A stretch of DNA of 64,000 nt from Pseudorhodoferax sp. Leaf274 (GTDB taxonomy: Bacteria; Pseudomonadota; Gammaproteobacteria; Burkholderiales; Burkholderiaceae_C), in NCBI RefSeq assembly GCF_001422445.1, contig NZ_LMNA01000025.1, forward strand, positions 297,786 through 361,785. The letters run 5' to 3'. Each line of letters begins with the position of its first letter. Position 1 is the first letter of the stretch. This document shows, piece after piece, positions 8,209 through 19,175 of this stretch. A program made the translations under genes and the position numbers. The notes below the pieces were generated by a model, which searched no databases, was not told the origin of the DNA, and saw only the letters and a list, made by a program, of their open reading frames with translations.

Positions 8209-9777
8209 CTACAGCTGCTCCTCGCCAACGAACAGCGAACTCAGCCAGTTCCAGATCTCGGCCATCCAGCTGGTGCCGGGGTTGTCGGTGTGCACGGTGA
8301 AGCCGCCGTCCTCGCGCGGCTCCAGCCACTCCACGCGGCCGCTGTCGGACAGGCGCAGCCGGTAGGCCGACTGGAAGCCCCGGGCCGGGATCAGGCGCTT
8401 GAACTCGCGCACCACCTCGGCGCTCTCCACCACCAGGCCGATCTCGGTGTTGATGCGGGCCGAGCGGCTGTCCAGGTTCATCGAGCCGACGAAGATGCGG
8501 TCGTCGTCGACCACCGAGATCTTGGCGTGCAGCCGCGAGATCGAGCTGCCGAACGCACCCAGGTGGGTCGCGCTGCCCAGGTGCGGCGCCACCTCGTAGA
8601 TCTCGAAGCCCAGCTTGAGCAGATCGTCGCGGTAGCGCGCATAGCCCAGGTAGACCAGCGGCTCGTCGGTGGAGCTCAGCGAGTTGGTGTAGATCGTCAC
8701 CTTCACGCCGTTGCCCACCGCCCGGCCCAGGCGCTGCATGCCGATCCGGCCCGGGATGAAGTACGGCGAGATGATCAGCACCTGCGAGCGCGCCGAATCC
8801 ATGAGTTCCATCACCCGCAGCGTCACGCTGCCGGCCAGCCGCTCGTCGGCATGGGTCCGCGTGATCTTGTCGGGATCGTCCACCAGCACCGTGGCCTTGG
8901 CGAACATCAGGTCCAGCCGTCCCTCGGCCAGCTGCTGGCGCACGGCGGTCTTGCCCAGCGCGTCCTGCGAGCGCACCGCGATGTCGGGCGGCGGCGCGCC
9001 GACGATCTCGTCGAAGCGCTCGCGCGCACGCTCGGGCGCCAGGTAGGGCGGCACCACCTGCGCGATGGGCCAGACGTGCGCGCTGTTCCAGTACAAATCG
9101 AACGCGGCCGACTGCTCGCGCACCACCGGCCCGGTGGCCAGCACATCGGCGTCGATGAAGTTGGCCGTCTCGCTCTGCATGAAGTATTCGTCGCCGATGT
9201 TGCGGCCACCGGCCACCGAGATGCTGTTGTCGGCGATGAACAGCTTGTTGTGCATGCGGTGGTTGATGCGCGAGAACGCCGACGCCGAGCCGATGAAGCG
9301 GCCCAGGAAGGAGCCCTTGCGCTCGGGCAGCGGGTTGAACAGCCGCACCTCGACGTTCGGGTAGGCGTCGAGCGCGCCGAACAGCTCGTCCTGCCCGGCG
9401 GTGTAGAAGTCGTCGACCAGCAGGCGCACGCGCACGCCGCGTGCGGCCGCGTCGCGCACGGCACGCAGCAGGCGAAAGCCCACGCTGTCGCTCTGCAGCT
9501 GGTAGTACTGCAGGTCCAGCGACTTCTGGGCTGCCGCGGCCAGCGACAGCCGCGCATCGAGTGAGAACGGGCCTTCGGGCAGCATGCGCAGGCCCGACTT
9601 GCCCGTGGACCCGGCCGGCGTGCTGGCGGCGGCCAGGCGGGCCAGGGCGGTGGCGTCCACGTCGGACAGCGCGTAGGCCGCGGGCGGCGGCTGCCGCGCG
9701 GGCAGCGACGCGCAGCCCGAAAGCCAGGCCATGCAGGCGAGCACGCATGCCAGCAGCAGCGATCTTGTGTTTGTCAT
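8209..9777 (-). CDS. Phospholipase D-family lipoprotein (cardiolipin synthase-like)
   Basis: 522 residues. The N-terminus has a lipoprotein signal ending LSGCASL, so the mature protein is probably anchored in a membrane facing the periplasm. Two phospholipase D HKD motifs are visible, HNKLFIADNSISVAGGRNIG in the first half and HAKISVVDDDRIFVGSMNLD in the second, matching the two-lobed active site. The family includes ClsC-like cardiolipin synthases and other phosphatidyl transferases; exact activity is not decidable. The ATG at 9777 was chosen because the signal peptide begins there; an in-frame ATG at 9837 would put 20 non-signal residues in front. It is followed downstream by the GNAT remnant. 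Confidence 0.9.
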   Translation of the reverse strand: MTNTRSLLLACVLACMAWLSGCASLPARQPPPAAYALSDVDATALARLAAASTPAGSTGKSGLRMLPEGPFSLDARLSLAAAAQKSLDLQYYQLQSDSVGFRLLRAVRDAAARGVRVRLLVDDFYTAGQDELFGALDAYPNVEVRLFNPLPERKGSFLGRFIGSASAFSRINHRMHNKLFIADNSISVAGGRNIGDEYFMQSETANFIDADVLATGPVVREQSAAFDLYWNSAHVWPIAQVVPPYLAPERARERFDEIVGAPPPDIAVRSQDALGKTAVRQQLAEGRLDLMFAKATVLVDDPDKITRTHADERLAGSVTLRVMELMDSARSQVLIISPYFIPGRIGMQRLGRAVGNGVKVTIYTNSLSSTDEPLVYLGYARYRDDLLKLGFEIYEVAPHLGSATHLGAFGSSISRLHAKISVVDDDRIFVGSMNLDSRSARINTEIGLVVESAEVVREFKRLIPARGFQSAYRLRLSDSGRVEWLEPREDGGFTVHTDNPGTSWMAEIWNWLSSLFVGEEQL

Positions 9778-9879
9778 GGTCCGCCTGCCTAGAAATCCAG
9801 CGGCGGCCATCGTAGCCTGACCGGCGTCAAGCCACACGGGCGGTGCTTGCTGCCGACTGCGCGTCCGGCTTCCCGAGCC

Positions 9880-11421
9880 TCAGTCCCCCGCCACCAGCCG
9901 CCGCACCAGCCCGCTGGGTTGCGCGTGCGCCTTGTCCAGCATGGCCGCGTAGTACGGCCACAGGCGCTCGGCCGCCGCGTGCGTGGCCGCCCATTGCGAC
10001 TGGATGGCCGGCAGCAGGGCGCGGATCTCCTCGCGGATGGCGCGCGTGTCGATGCGCTGGTGCCGGCCGTCGCGCACCACCAGCTCGCCGTTCACGAGCA
10101 CATGCCGCACCGAACTGCCGTCCTCGCTGTAGACCAGCTGGCGGCGCAGGTCGTTGCAGGGCGTGAAGGCCCACCGGTCGAGGTCGAGCAGCGCGATGTC
10201 GGCCAGCGCCCCGGGGCGCAGCACGCCGAGCTGGCCGGCGCGGCGCAGCGCCCGCGCGCCGCCGGCCGTCATCGCGCGCAGCACCTCGGCGTGGCGCGGC
10301 CACCGTGCCGGGTCGGCGCTGGACAGGTTGTGGACCAGCCCGGCCATCTTGCCGGCCAGCCAGACGTTGGCCGTGTCGTCCGTGCACAGCTCGTCGGTGC
10401 CGATGGCCACGGGCACGCCGGCGTCGTGCAGTGCGCGCCAGGGCATCACGCCGCTGCCCAGGCGCAGGTTGCAGACCGGGTTGTGCGCGACGACGGCGCC
10501 GCTGTCGGCCAGCAGGCCGATGTCGTCCTCGTCGATCCAGATCGCATGGATGACCTGGCAGCGCTCGTCCAGCACGCCGGCCTCGTGCACATGGCGCAGC
10601 AGCGAGCGGCCGAAGCGCTCCTGCCCGGTCGCGCGCTGCAGCTTGGTTTCCAACACGTGCAGGTTGTAGGGCAGGTCGTGGCGCCGGCTGAGTTCGCCCA
10701 GCGCCTGCAGGTAAGGCAGGGTCACGCGCTGCGGCGCCGAGCACGACACGGCCGCCGCGAGCCGCCCGTGCTCGGCCCCGTGCCAGCGGCTGAGCAGGCG
10801 GTCGTACAGCGCCAGCAGTTCCTCCTGCGTCTGCAGCGGCGCCTGCCGCATCTCGGCGCGCATGCCGTCGGGCAGCAGCTCGCGCAGGTAGGGGAACTTG
10901 TCGTACTCCACGACGTTGGGCTGGTCGATCGCCACGGTGGCGCGGATGCCGGCGTCGGCATAGGCCTGCATCACGGTGTCGATGCTCTCCACGGTCGCCT
11001 GCGGCACGTGGTAGGCGTCGTCGTGCACGCTGGTGATGCCGCGCTCGAGCATCTCCAGCGCGCCCATCAGCGTGCGCAGGTAGGCCATGCGCTGGCCATC
11101 CCCGCTGCCGGCCAGCGGCGGCACCTCGTACAGCATGAACAGCTCCAGCGGCAGGCCGTCGAGCTGGCCGCGCATGAGGTTGCCCGGCGAGTGGAAGTGC
11201 GCGTTGACGAGGCCCGGCATGGCCAGCAGGCCCTGCGCGTCCAGGCGCGGCGTGCCGGGCGGAACCGGCAGCGCCGGGCCGATGGCCTCGATGCGGCCGC
11301 CTGCGACCAGGATGTCGGCCTCGGGCCATTCGCGGTCCTGCGCGTCCAGGCTGAGCACGCGCGCACGCTCGATCAGCAGCCGGCCGGCGGGCGGGCTGCG
11401 CGGGGGGGCGGTAGCGGTCAT
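9880..11421 (-). CDS. Amidohydrolase-family deaminase/chlorohydrolase-like enzyme
   Basis: 513 residues of the metal-dependent amidohydrolase superfamily, in the group with cytosine/adenosine deaminases, SsnA and the TrzA/AtzA hydrolases. Metal-ligand motifs are GLVNAHFHSPGN (HxH), the later histidines in YNLHVLETK and CQVIHAIWIDEDD, and the aspartate in GTDELCTDDT. The substrate is probably a nitrogen heterocycle or related amide, inferred from the family and from the attached importer. The ATG at 11421 overlaps the end of the ABC ATPase gene by four bases, making this the last gene of a four-gene minus-strand operon. The importer probably supplies its substrate or a precursor. Confidence 0.85.
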   Translation of the reverse strand: MTATAPPRSPPAGRLLIERARVLSLDAQDREWPEADILVAGGRIEAIGPALPVPPGTPRLDAQGLLAMPGLVNAHFHSPGNLMRGQLDGLPLELFMLYEVPPLAGSGDGQRMAYLRTLMGALEMLERGITSVHDDAYHVPQATVESIDTVMQAYADAGIRATVAIDQPNVVEYDKFPYLRELLPDGMRAEMRQAPLQTQEELLALYDRLLSRWHGAEHGRLAAAVSCSAPQRVTLPYLQALGELSRRHDLPYNLHVLETKLQRATGQERFGRSLLRHVHEAGVLDERCQVIHAIWIDEDDIGLLADSGAVVAHNPVCNLRLGSGVMPWRALHDAGVPVAIGTDELCTDDTANVWLAGKMAGLVHNLSSADPARWPRHAEVLRAMTAGGARALRRAGQLGVLRPGALADIALLDLDRWAFTPCNDLRRQLVYSEDGSSVRHVLVNGELVVRDGRHQRIDTRAIREEIRALLPAIQSQWAATHAAAERLWPYYAAMLDKAHAQPSGLVRRLVAGD

Positions 11422-12275
11422 CGGACGGCGGCCTCCTGCTCGGCGAACGCGCGGTCCACCTCGTCGGCCAGCAGCTCGGCCAGACGGTCGTGCAGCGCAT
11501 GGAAGGCCGCGTCGCGCGGATTGCGCGGGCGCGGCAGGTCGACCGGCACGATCTCCTTGACGCGGCCCGGCCGGGCCGTGAACACAAGGATGCGGTCCGC
11601 CAGACCGATGGCCTCCTCGATCGAATGCGTGACCAGCAGCATGGAGGTGCCGCCTTCCGCGCTCTCTGCGCCGTCGGCCCCGGCCGGCCGGGCACCGCTC
11701 TGGCGCCACAGGTCCAGCAGGTAGTTCTGCATCTTGGCGCGCGTCTGGATGTCCAGCGCGGCGAACGGCTCGTCCAGCATCAGCACCTTGGGCGACAGTG
11801 CCAGCGCCCGCGCCATGGCCGCGCGCTGGCGCATGCCGCCCGACAGTTCGGACGGGCGCTTGTGCTCGAAGCCGGCCAGGCCCACGCGCGCGATCAATGC
11901 CCGCGCCGTCGCCTCGCGCTCGGCGCGGGCCACGCCCTGCAGCGCCAGGCCGTAGGCCACGTTGCCCAGGATGTCCAGCCAGGGAAACAGCGCCGCGTCC
12001 TGGAAGATCATGCCGCGCTCGGGGCTGGTGCCGGTGATGGGCCGGCCCGCGCTGAGCAGCTGGCCGCGCGTGGCCTGCTCCAGCCCGGCCAGCAGGTACA
12101 GCAAGGTGCTCTTGCCGCAGCCCGAGGGACCCAGCAGCACGACGAACTCGCCGGGCCGCACCTCCAGGTCGATGTCCTTCAGCGCGACGAAGGGCTTGTC
12201 GCCATCGGCGTTCCAGACCTTGGAGACGCCACGGCAGGAGATGGCGGCCGGGGCCGCCTGCGTGGAACCCGTCAT
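11418..12275 (-). CDS. NitT/TauT-type ABC importer, ATPase subunit
   Basis: 285 residues with a complete ABC set: Walker A GPSGCGKST, Q-loop MIFQDAALFPW, signature LSGGMRQRAAMARAL, Walker B VLMLDEPFAALD and the switch His in LLVTHSIEEA. The Q-loop and signature context are those of the nitrate/sulfonate/taurine subfamily (SsuB/TauB-like). A short insert (about residues 205-220, Ala/Gly/Glu-rich) lies just before the last strand. The start overlaps the permease stop by four bases and the stop overlaps the amidohydrolase start by four bases, so all three are translationally coupled. Confidence 0.92.
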   Translation of the reverse strand: MTGSTQAAPAAISCRGVSKVWNADGDKPFVALKDIDLEVRPGEFVVLLGPSGCGKSTLLYLLAGLEQATRGQLLSAGRPITGTSPERGMIFQDAALFPWLDILGNVAYGLALQGVARAEREATARALIARVGLAGFEHKRPSELSGGMRQRAAMARALALSPKVLMLDEPFAALDIQTRAKMQNYLLDLWRQSGARPAGADGAESAEGGTSMLLVTHSIEEAIGLADRILVFTARPGRVKEIVPVDLPRPRNPRDAAFHALHDRLAELLADEVDRAFAEQEAAVR

Positions 12276-13177
12276 GCGTCCCTCCCGCCGGACTTCTGCC
12301 CATCCAGCCACCACAGCATGCGCCGCTGCACCCAGCCCAGCGCCTGGTCGAACAGGAAGCCCGACAGCCCGATCAGCGTCATCGTGAAGAACACCAGGCT
12401 GGCGTTGAAGGTGTTGCGCGCCATCATGACGATCTGGCCCAGGCCGCTGCCCACGCCCGCCGCCTCGGCGATCAGCACCACCATCCAGGCCGCGAACAGG
12501 TTGATGCGCAGCGTGACGAACAGCCCCGGCAGGATGGCCGGCAGGACCACGCTGGTGTAGAGCTGCCGTTTGCTCGCGCCCATGATGCGCGCCACGTGCA
12601 GGTACGACGCGGGCACCGCGTCGATCTGCGCCAGCGTGGCGATGACCATCACGAAGAAGATGGACACGAAGACCATGAAGATGGCCGGCCTGTCGCCGAT
12701 GCCGAACAGGAACACCGCCACCGGCAGCCAGGCCACGGGCGAGATCGGCGCGAACATGGTCACGGCCGGCAGCGTGAGCTTGCCGAACGGGCGCCAGTAG
12801 CGGATGCCCACGCCCACGGCCAGGCTCAGCGCAAAGCCCAGCGCCAGGCCGACCAGCACGCGCATCGAGGTCCACAGCACCACCGAGAGCACCGCCAGCC
12901 AGCTGCCGCCGGCGCTTTCCGAGCCGATGGTGTTGGCCATGTCGAAGAAGCGCAGCTGCTCGTGCCAGTTGCCCAGGAACACGTGCGGCGCCGGCATCAG
13001 CAGCGGATCGGCCCAGCCCATCCAGGCCGCCCACTCCCACAGCGCGACGATGCTGCCGATCGAGGCCAGCGTCCAGCCGGCCGATGCCAGCCAGGCGCCG
13101 AACCGGCGCCGCTGCGCAGCGGAGATCGCGGGCGCGGGGGCCATGGCGGCCCCCTGCCCCATCAGTTGCGATGGCAT
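12272..13177 (-). CDS. NitT/TauT-type ABC importer, permease subunit
   Basis: 301 residues with about six membrane segments and the coupling-helix motif (EAA-like loop) ARIMGASKRQLYTSVVLPAILPG that docks on the ATPase. The family is the SsuC/TauC-type binding-protein-dependent permeases. The ATG at 13177 was chosen because it follows the binding-protein stop by about ten bases; an upstream in-frame ATG at 13213 would overlap that gene. It works with the ATPase (11418-12275) and the binding protein (13188-14246). Confidence 0.9.
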   Translation of the reverse strand: MPSQLMGQGAAMAPAPAISAAQRRRFGAWLASAGWTLASIGSIVALWEWAAWMGWADPLLMPAPHVFLGNWHEQLRFFDMANTIGSESAGGSWLAVLSVVLWTSMRVLVGLALGFALSLAVGVGIRYWRPFGKLTLPAVTMFAPISPVAWLPVAVFLFGIGDRPAIFMVFVSIFFVMVIATLAQIDAVPASYLHVARIMGASKRQLYTSVVLPAILPGLFVTLRINLFAAWMVVLIAEAAGVGSGLGQIVMMARNTFNASLVFFTMTLIGLSGFLFDQALGWVQRRMLWWLDGQKSGGRDA

Positions 13178-13187
13178 GGCGTGCCGG

Positions 13188-14246
13188 TCAGGCCGACTTG
13201 AGCTTGAGGCCATCGAACATCGCGCGGTCGGCAGCGACCACGGCCTCCAGCGGCTTCCAGTCGAAGATCTCGGTGCCGGGCAGCTTCTTGATGTAGCCCA
13301 TCTCCTTCATCGACTGCGCGCGCGCCAGGATGAAGTCGCCCTGGTTGCGCTGGTCCGTCATCACGGGCTGGCGCCGCGCCGCCGCGGTGGCGGCCTCCAG
13401 GCTGGTCTTGTAGTACTTGCCCACGGTCTGCTTCAGCGCACCGGGCAGGTCGGCCTCGATCTGCTGCTGCGCCTTGAACAAGGCCTTGACCACGGCGCGC
13501 ACCACCTCGGGCTGCTTCTGCAGCAGCGGCGTGCGCACGGCCAGCACGCAATCGGCGTACTGCGGGCCGTACAGGTCGGTGCCGTCGCTCAGCACGGCCG
13601 CGCCCTTGCGCGCGGCCACGGTCTGGCTGGCGTAGGGCTCCACCGCGCAGATCGCGTCCACCGCGCCGCCGATGAAGGCCTGGGCCATCTCGGGCGAGGT
13701 GTTGAAGTAGCGCACCTGCACGTCCTTGAACGACAGGCCGGCCTTCTTGAGCCAGTCGTAGGGCAGCACCTCCAGCGTGTCGGCCTGGAAGGTGCCCAGC
13801 GTCTTGCCGCGCATGTCGGCCGCGCTGCGGATGCCTTCGCGCGCCACGACCAGGCAGCCGTTGACGCCGCCGCCGGCCACGATCTTGACGGGCGCCCCGG
13901 CGTCCACCAGCGACAGGAAGTTCGAGTACGGGATCATCGAAATGTCGACCGCACCCACGCCGAACAGCGTCACGATGTCGGTGTTGGTCGGCGTGACCAC
14001 GAACTCCAGTTCCACGCCCTCGCCCTGCGCCAGCTGGCGCTCCTTGGCGATGAAGATGCCCATGTTGCACAGCCCGGCGCCATGCGTGGCCTTGATGCGC
14101 GTGGCACCGGCGGCCGCCGCCTGGGCGATCGGCAGCACGGCCAGCACGGAGCCGGCCGCCAGCGCGCGCAGCATGTCGCGGCGCCGCGCGGAAGAAGGAG
14201 AAGAAGATTGCAGGGCTGCGTAAGCCCCGCCATGACGTTCGCACAT
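13188..14246 (-). CDS. NitT/TauT-type ABC importer, periplasmic substrate-binding protein
   Basis: 352 residues. The N-terminus has a twin-arginine-like export signal (SARRRDMLRALAAG followed by a hydrophobic run ending AQAAAAG), then a two-lobed NMT1/SsuA-type binding protein. Recognisable landmarks are GVGAVDISMIPYSNF and FIGGAVDAICAVEPYAS. It delivers the ligand to the permease. The ATG at 14246 has a good ribosome-binding site (GAGGTA about seven bases upstream), whereas the frame extends further upstream without one. This is the first gene of the operon; its promoter must lie in the 274 bp between it and pobR. Confidence 0.9.
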   Translation of the reverse strand: MCERHGGAYAALQSSSPSSARRRDMLRALAAGSVLAVLPIAQAAAAGATRIKATHGAGLCNMGIFIAKERQLAQGEGVELEFVVTPTNTDIVTLFGVGAVDISMIPYSNFLSLVDAGAPVKIVAGGGVNGCLVVAREGIRSAADMRGKTLGTFQADTLEVLPYDWLKKAGLSFKDVQVRYFNTSPEMAQAFIGGAVDAICAVEPYASQTVAARKGAAVLSDGTDLYGPQYADCVLAVRTPLLQKQPEVVRAVVKALFKAQQQIEADLPGALKQTVGKYYKTSLEAATAAARRQPVMTDQRNQGDFILARAQSMKEMGYIKKLPGTEIFDWKPLEAVVAADRAMFDGLKLKSA

Positions 14247-14498
14247 ACCAGTACCTCGTTTCCGACAGTTGAGGACACCTGGTCGGAACTCGGCGGTACG
14301 GTCAGGCGGATGGATGCCTGGTGCGCGGGCCGAGATTCCGGACAGGCCCAGAATTCGGCACGCCAACCGTAGAAGCTCAACGCCTGCGCTGGCTATCCCC
14401 AAGCACGTTGCGTGCCCAGTCGGCAGGGGCGCCATCGCCCGGCCATGCGCCAAAGCGGTGCAGCAGCGCCGGCGGCGCCATGCGCCAGGGGCACGGCG

Positions 14499-14515
14499 CG
14501 CACCGTGGCGGTGCG
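14499..14515 (-). terminator. Hairpin just downstream of pobR
   Basis: Arms CGCACCG (14499-14505) and CGGTGCG (14509-14515) with a 3-nt loop lie within 22 bp of the pobR stop. No T-run follows, so this is only a candidate terminator. The remaining sequence to 14246 shows no other clear structure. Confidence 0.35.
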
Positions 14516-14520
14516 GCGCG

Positions 14521-16601
<2,081 letters not shown>

Positions 16602-16699
16602 GCCAGGCCCTATTCCCTGCCGATGAAAGGAACGCCGACACGCTGAACACCCCGCCGCTGCCCGTCCGAGCCACAGACCAGAACGATATTGGAGACAAG

Positions 16700-18472
16700 A
16701 TGCAGACACTGCCATCCCCGCTGCCATCGCAGCCATCGCAACGCAAGACCCTCGTTGCCGTGGCCATCGCCGCCGCCCTCACCGCTTGCGGCGGCAGCGA
16801 CGACGACGACAGCTTCGCCACGCCATTGGTCGTCGCCAACCCCGCCAGCGCCTGCGCGGCCCTGGCCGGCCAGTCCGTGGAGGCCGCCAGGATCGGTGAG
16901 CCGACCACCGGCGCGACCGTCAAGTCCGCCACGCTCAAGCCGGCCGTGGCCGATGCGCCCAACGGCGCCGGCACGGCCACCGTGCTGGGCACGCCCGAGT
17001 ACTGCGAAGTGCTCGTCGAGATCAAGCCGGTGGACCCGGCGGCGCCGCTGGTCAACACCCAGCTCAACCTGCCCAGCAGCTGGAACGGCAAGAAGCTGCA
17101 GTTCGGCGGCTCGGGCTACAACGGCACGCTGGTGACCGGCCTGGACCCCAGCCGCAACGCGCCGCCCGACGTGCCGCGCCCCATCACGCGCGGCTACATG
17201 ACCACCGGCACGGACTCGGGCCACCAGACCCAGGCGGGGGTGGAGGCCTATGCCTTCGCGCTGAACCAGGAGGCGCTCGTCAACTTCGCCTACGCCGCCT
17301 ACAAGAAGACGCACGACGTGGCCGTCGCCCTGGGCCAGCGCTACTACGGCAAGCGCCCCATGAAGAGCTACTACATGGGCGGCTCCGAAGGCGGCCGCGA
17401 GGCCATGATGATGGCCCAGCGCTACCCCGACGACTACGACGGCATCGTCTCCATCGACCCGGTCATGAACTGGACGGGGCTGCAGACCTTCGGCAACTGG
17501 ATCGGCGGCATCCGCCAGAGCGCGCCGGGCGCCTGGCTGGGCGGCAAGACGCAACTCGTGCACGACACCGTGCTGGCGGCCTGCGACAGCCTGGACGGCA
17601 TCGCCGACGGCGTGGTCAGCAACTACGGCGCCTGCAAGGGCGCGGCCGAAGCGGCGCTGGCGGCCAAGGTCTGCGCCTCGGGCAACGACGAGGGCACCAG
17701 CTGCCTGTCGAGCGCGCAGCTGGCCGTGGTCCAGTCCGCGCACGCGGGCTACCGCTTCAGCTTCCCGGTGGCCAACGGCATGCAGGCCTACGCAGGGTTC
17801 GGCTTCGGCGGCGAGGGCCTGGCGGGCAACTGGTCGAACTGGCTGGTCGGCACGGCGCCGCCCACCGACGGCCCCACCGCCAACGGCATCAACCAGGTCT
17901 ACCGCTTCGGCAACGGCTACGTGCGCTACTTCATCGCCCAGAACGCCGCGTTCGACCCGCTGGGCTACGAGCCCGCGAACTTCCGCGACCGCGTGCTGCA
18001 GGTCTCGCAGTGGATGGACGCCACCAACCCCGACCTGACGGCGTTCCGCGCCAGCGGCGGCAAGCTCTTGCTGCGCGAGGACATGAGCGACACGGCGCAG
18101 AGCCCGCTGACCGGCTTGAACTACTTCGACGCCGTGGTCGCGCGCATGGGTGCGTCCAGCGTGGGCGAGTTCTTCGCGGCCTACGCGGCCACCGGCCTGC
18201 CGCACACCTCGGGCGGCGTGGCCGCGGGCGCGGCCAATGCGCCGGCCTACGGCATCCCGGGCCGCGTGGACCTGCTGGCCGTGGTGGAGAACTGGGTCGA
18301 GAAAGGCATCAAGCCGGCCACGCAGTACACCCTCACCAACAAGAACGCGCTGGCGCCGTTCGCCGAGATCGCGTCCAAGCCCCTGTGCCAGTACCCGCTG
18401 TACCCGCGCTACACCGGCTCGGGCGCGGGGGCCGGTGCCTCGGCCGCCAACTTCAGCTGCGTGGCCAACTGA
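16700..18472 (+). CDS. Tannase/feruloyl esterase-family lipoprotein
   Basis: 590 residues. The signal peptide ends in a lipobox, AAALTACGGSDDDD, so the mature protein is probably surface- or periplasm-anchored. The serine hydrolase nucleophile sits in YYMGGSEGGREAMMMAQRYP, as in the tannase/feruloyl esterase family, whose members cleave esters of hydroxycinnamic or gallic acids. Several cysteines (for example CDSLDG) fit the CS-D-HC arrangement of that family. GGAG precedes the ATG at 16700. It lies 98 bp after pobA on the same strand; an esterase releasing phenolic acids next to PobA makes metabolic sense, but co-regulation is not shown. Confidence 0.88.
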   Translation: MQTLPSPLPSQPSQRKTLVAVAIAAALTACGGSDDDDSFATPLVVANPASACAALAGQSVEAARIGEPTTGATVKSATLKPAVADAPNGAGTATVLGTPEYCEVLVEIKPVDPAAPLVNTQLNLPSSWNGKKLQFGGSGYNGTLVTGLDPSRNAPPDVPRPITRGYMTTGTDSGHQTQAGVEAYAFALNQEALVNFAYAAYKKTHDVAVALGQRYYGKRPMKSYYMGGSEGGREAMMMAQRYPDDYDGIVSIDPVMNWTGLQTFGNWIGGIRQSAPGAWLGGKTQLVHDTVLAACDSLDGIADGVVSNYGACKGAAEAALAAKVCASGNDEGTSCLSSAQLAVVQSAHAGYRFSFPVANGMQAYAGFGFGGEGLAGNWSNWLVGTAPPTDGPTANGINQVYRFGNGYVRYFIAQNAAFDPLGYEPANFRDRVLQVSQWMDATNPDLTAFRASGGKLLLREDMSDTAQSPLTGLNYFDAVVARMGASSVGEFFAAYAATGLPHTSGGVAAGAANAPAYGIPGRVDLLAVVENWVEKGIKPATQYTLTNKNALAPFAEIASKPLCQYPLYPRYTGSGAGAGASAANFSCVAN

Positions 18473-18642
18473 AGCGGGAGCGGTCCGGGTCGGCGCAATT
18501 GCCGCGCCAGGCCGGCCGCCGGCCGTGCGGTCCGCTGCGCGGTACCGCAGCGCCTCGGCTGGAACACCTGGCCCTGGGCGCCTGCCGCTGTGTGAAGATC
18601 ACGGCCATCACAACACGCGGCGCTGCCGCGACGGGAGCGGCC

Positions 18643-19152
18643 ATGGACCCAAGGCTGGTGGTGATGGGCGTGTCAGGCTGCGGCAAGTCTTCGCTGGGCG
18701 CCGCGCTGGCACAGGCGCTGGGTGGGCAGTTGATCGAAGGCGATGACCACCACCCGCCGACCAACCGCCTGAAGATGCAGCAGGGCATCGCGTTGACCGA
18801 CGACGACCGCTGGCCCTGGCTCGACGTGCTGGGCGCGTTGCTGCGCGATGTGGCCGGCGGCCCGGCCGTGCTGACCTGCTCGGCGCTCAAGCGCCGCTAC
18901 CGCGACCGGCTGCGCGCGCTGGCGCCCGGCCTGCAGTTCGTCTTCGTCGACATCACCGAAGCCGAGGCCCTGGCACGCGTGGCGGCGCGCCAGGGCCACT
19001 TCTTTCCGGCCCGGCTGGTCGCCGACCAGTTCGCGGCGCTCGAGCCGCCGCTGGGCGAGCCGGGCGTGGTGCGCGTCGACGCCACGCTGCCTTTGCAGGC
19101 GCAGCGCGATGCCGTGCTGCAGCAGCTGGCGGCGGCGCGCCCAACGCCCTGA
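18643..19152 (+). CDS. gntK: Gluconokinase
   Basis: 169 residues of the GntK/IdnK type, phosphorylating gluconate to 6-phosphogluconate with ATP. The P-loop VMGVSGCGKSSLGAAL, the gluconate-site region EGDDHHPPTNRLKMQQG with GIALTDDDRWPWL, and CSALKRRYRDRLR are all diagnostic. The ATG at 18643 is preceded by GGGAG. It stands alone between the tannase-family gene and the convergent GGDEF-EAL gene. An SMP-30-type lactonase that could feed an aldonic acid pathway is encoded about 9 kb away (27979-28869); no gluconate transporter is visible. Confidence 0.93.
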   Translation: MDPRLVVMGVSGCGKSSLGAALAQALGGQLIEGDDHHPPTNRLKMQQGIALTDDDRWPWLDVLGALLRDVAGGPAVLTCSALKRRYRDRLRALAPGLQFVFVDITEAEALARVAARQGHFFPARLVADQFAALEPPLGEPGVVRVDATLPLQAQRDAVLQQLAAARPTP

Positions 19153-19175
19153 GGCATGAACGTGCCGGCGTGCGG

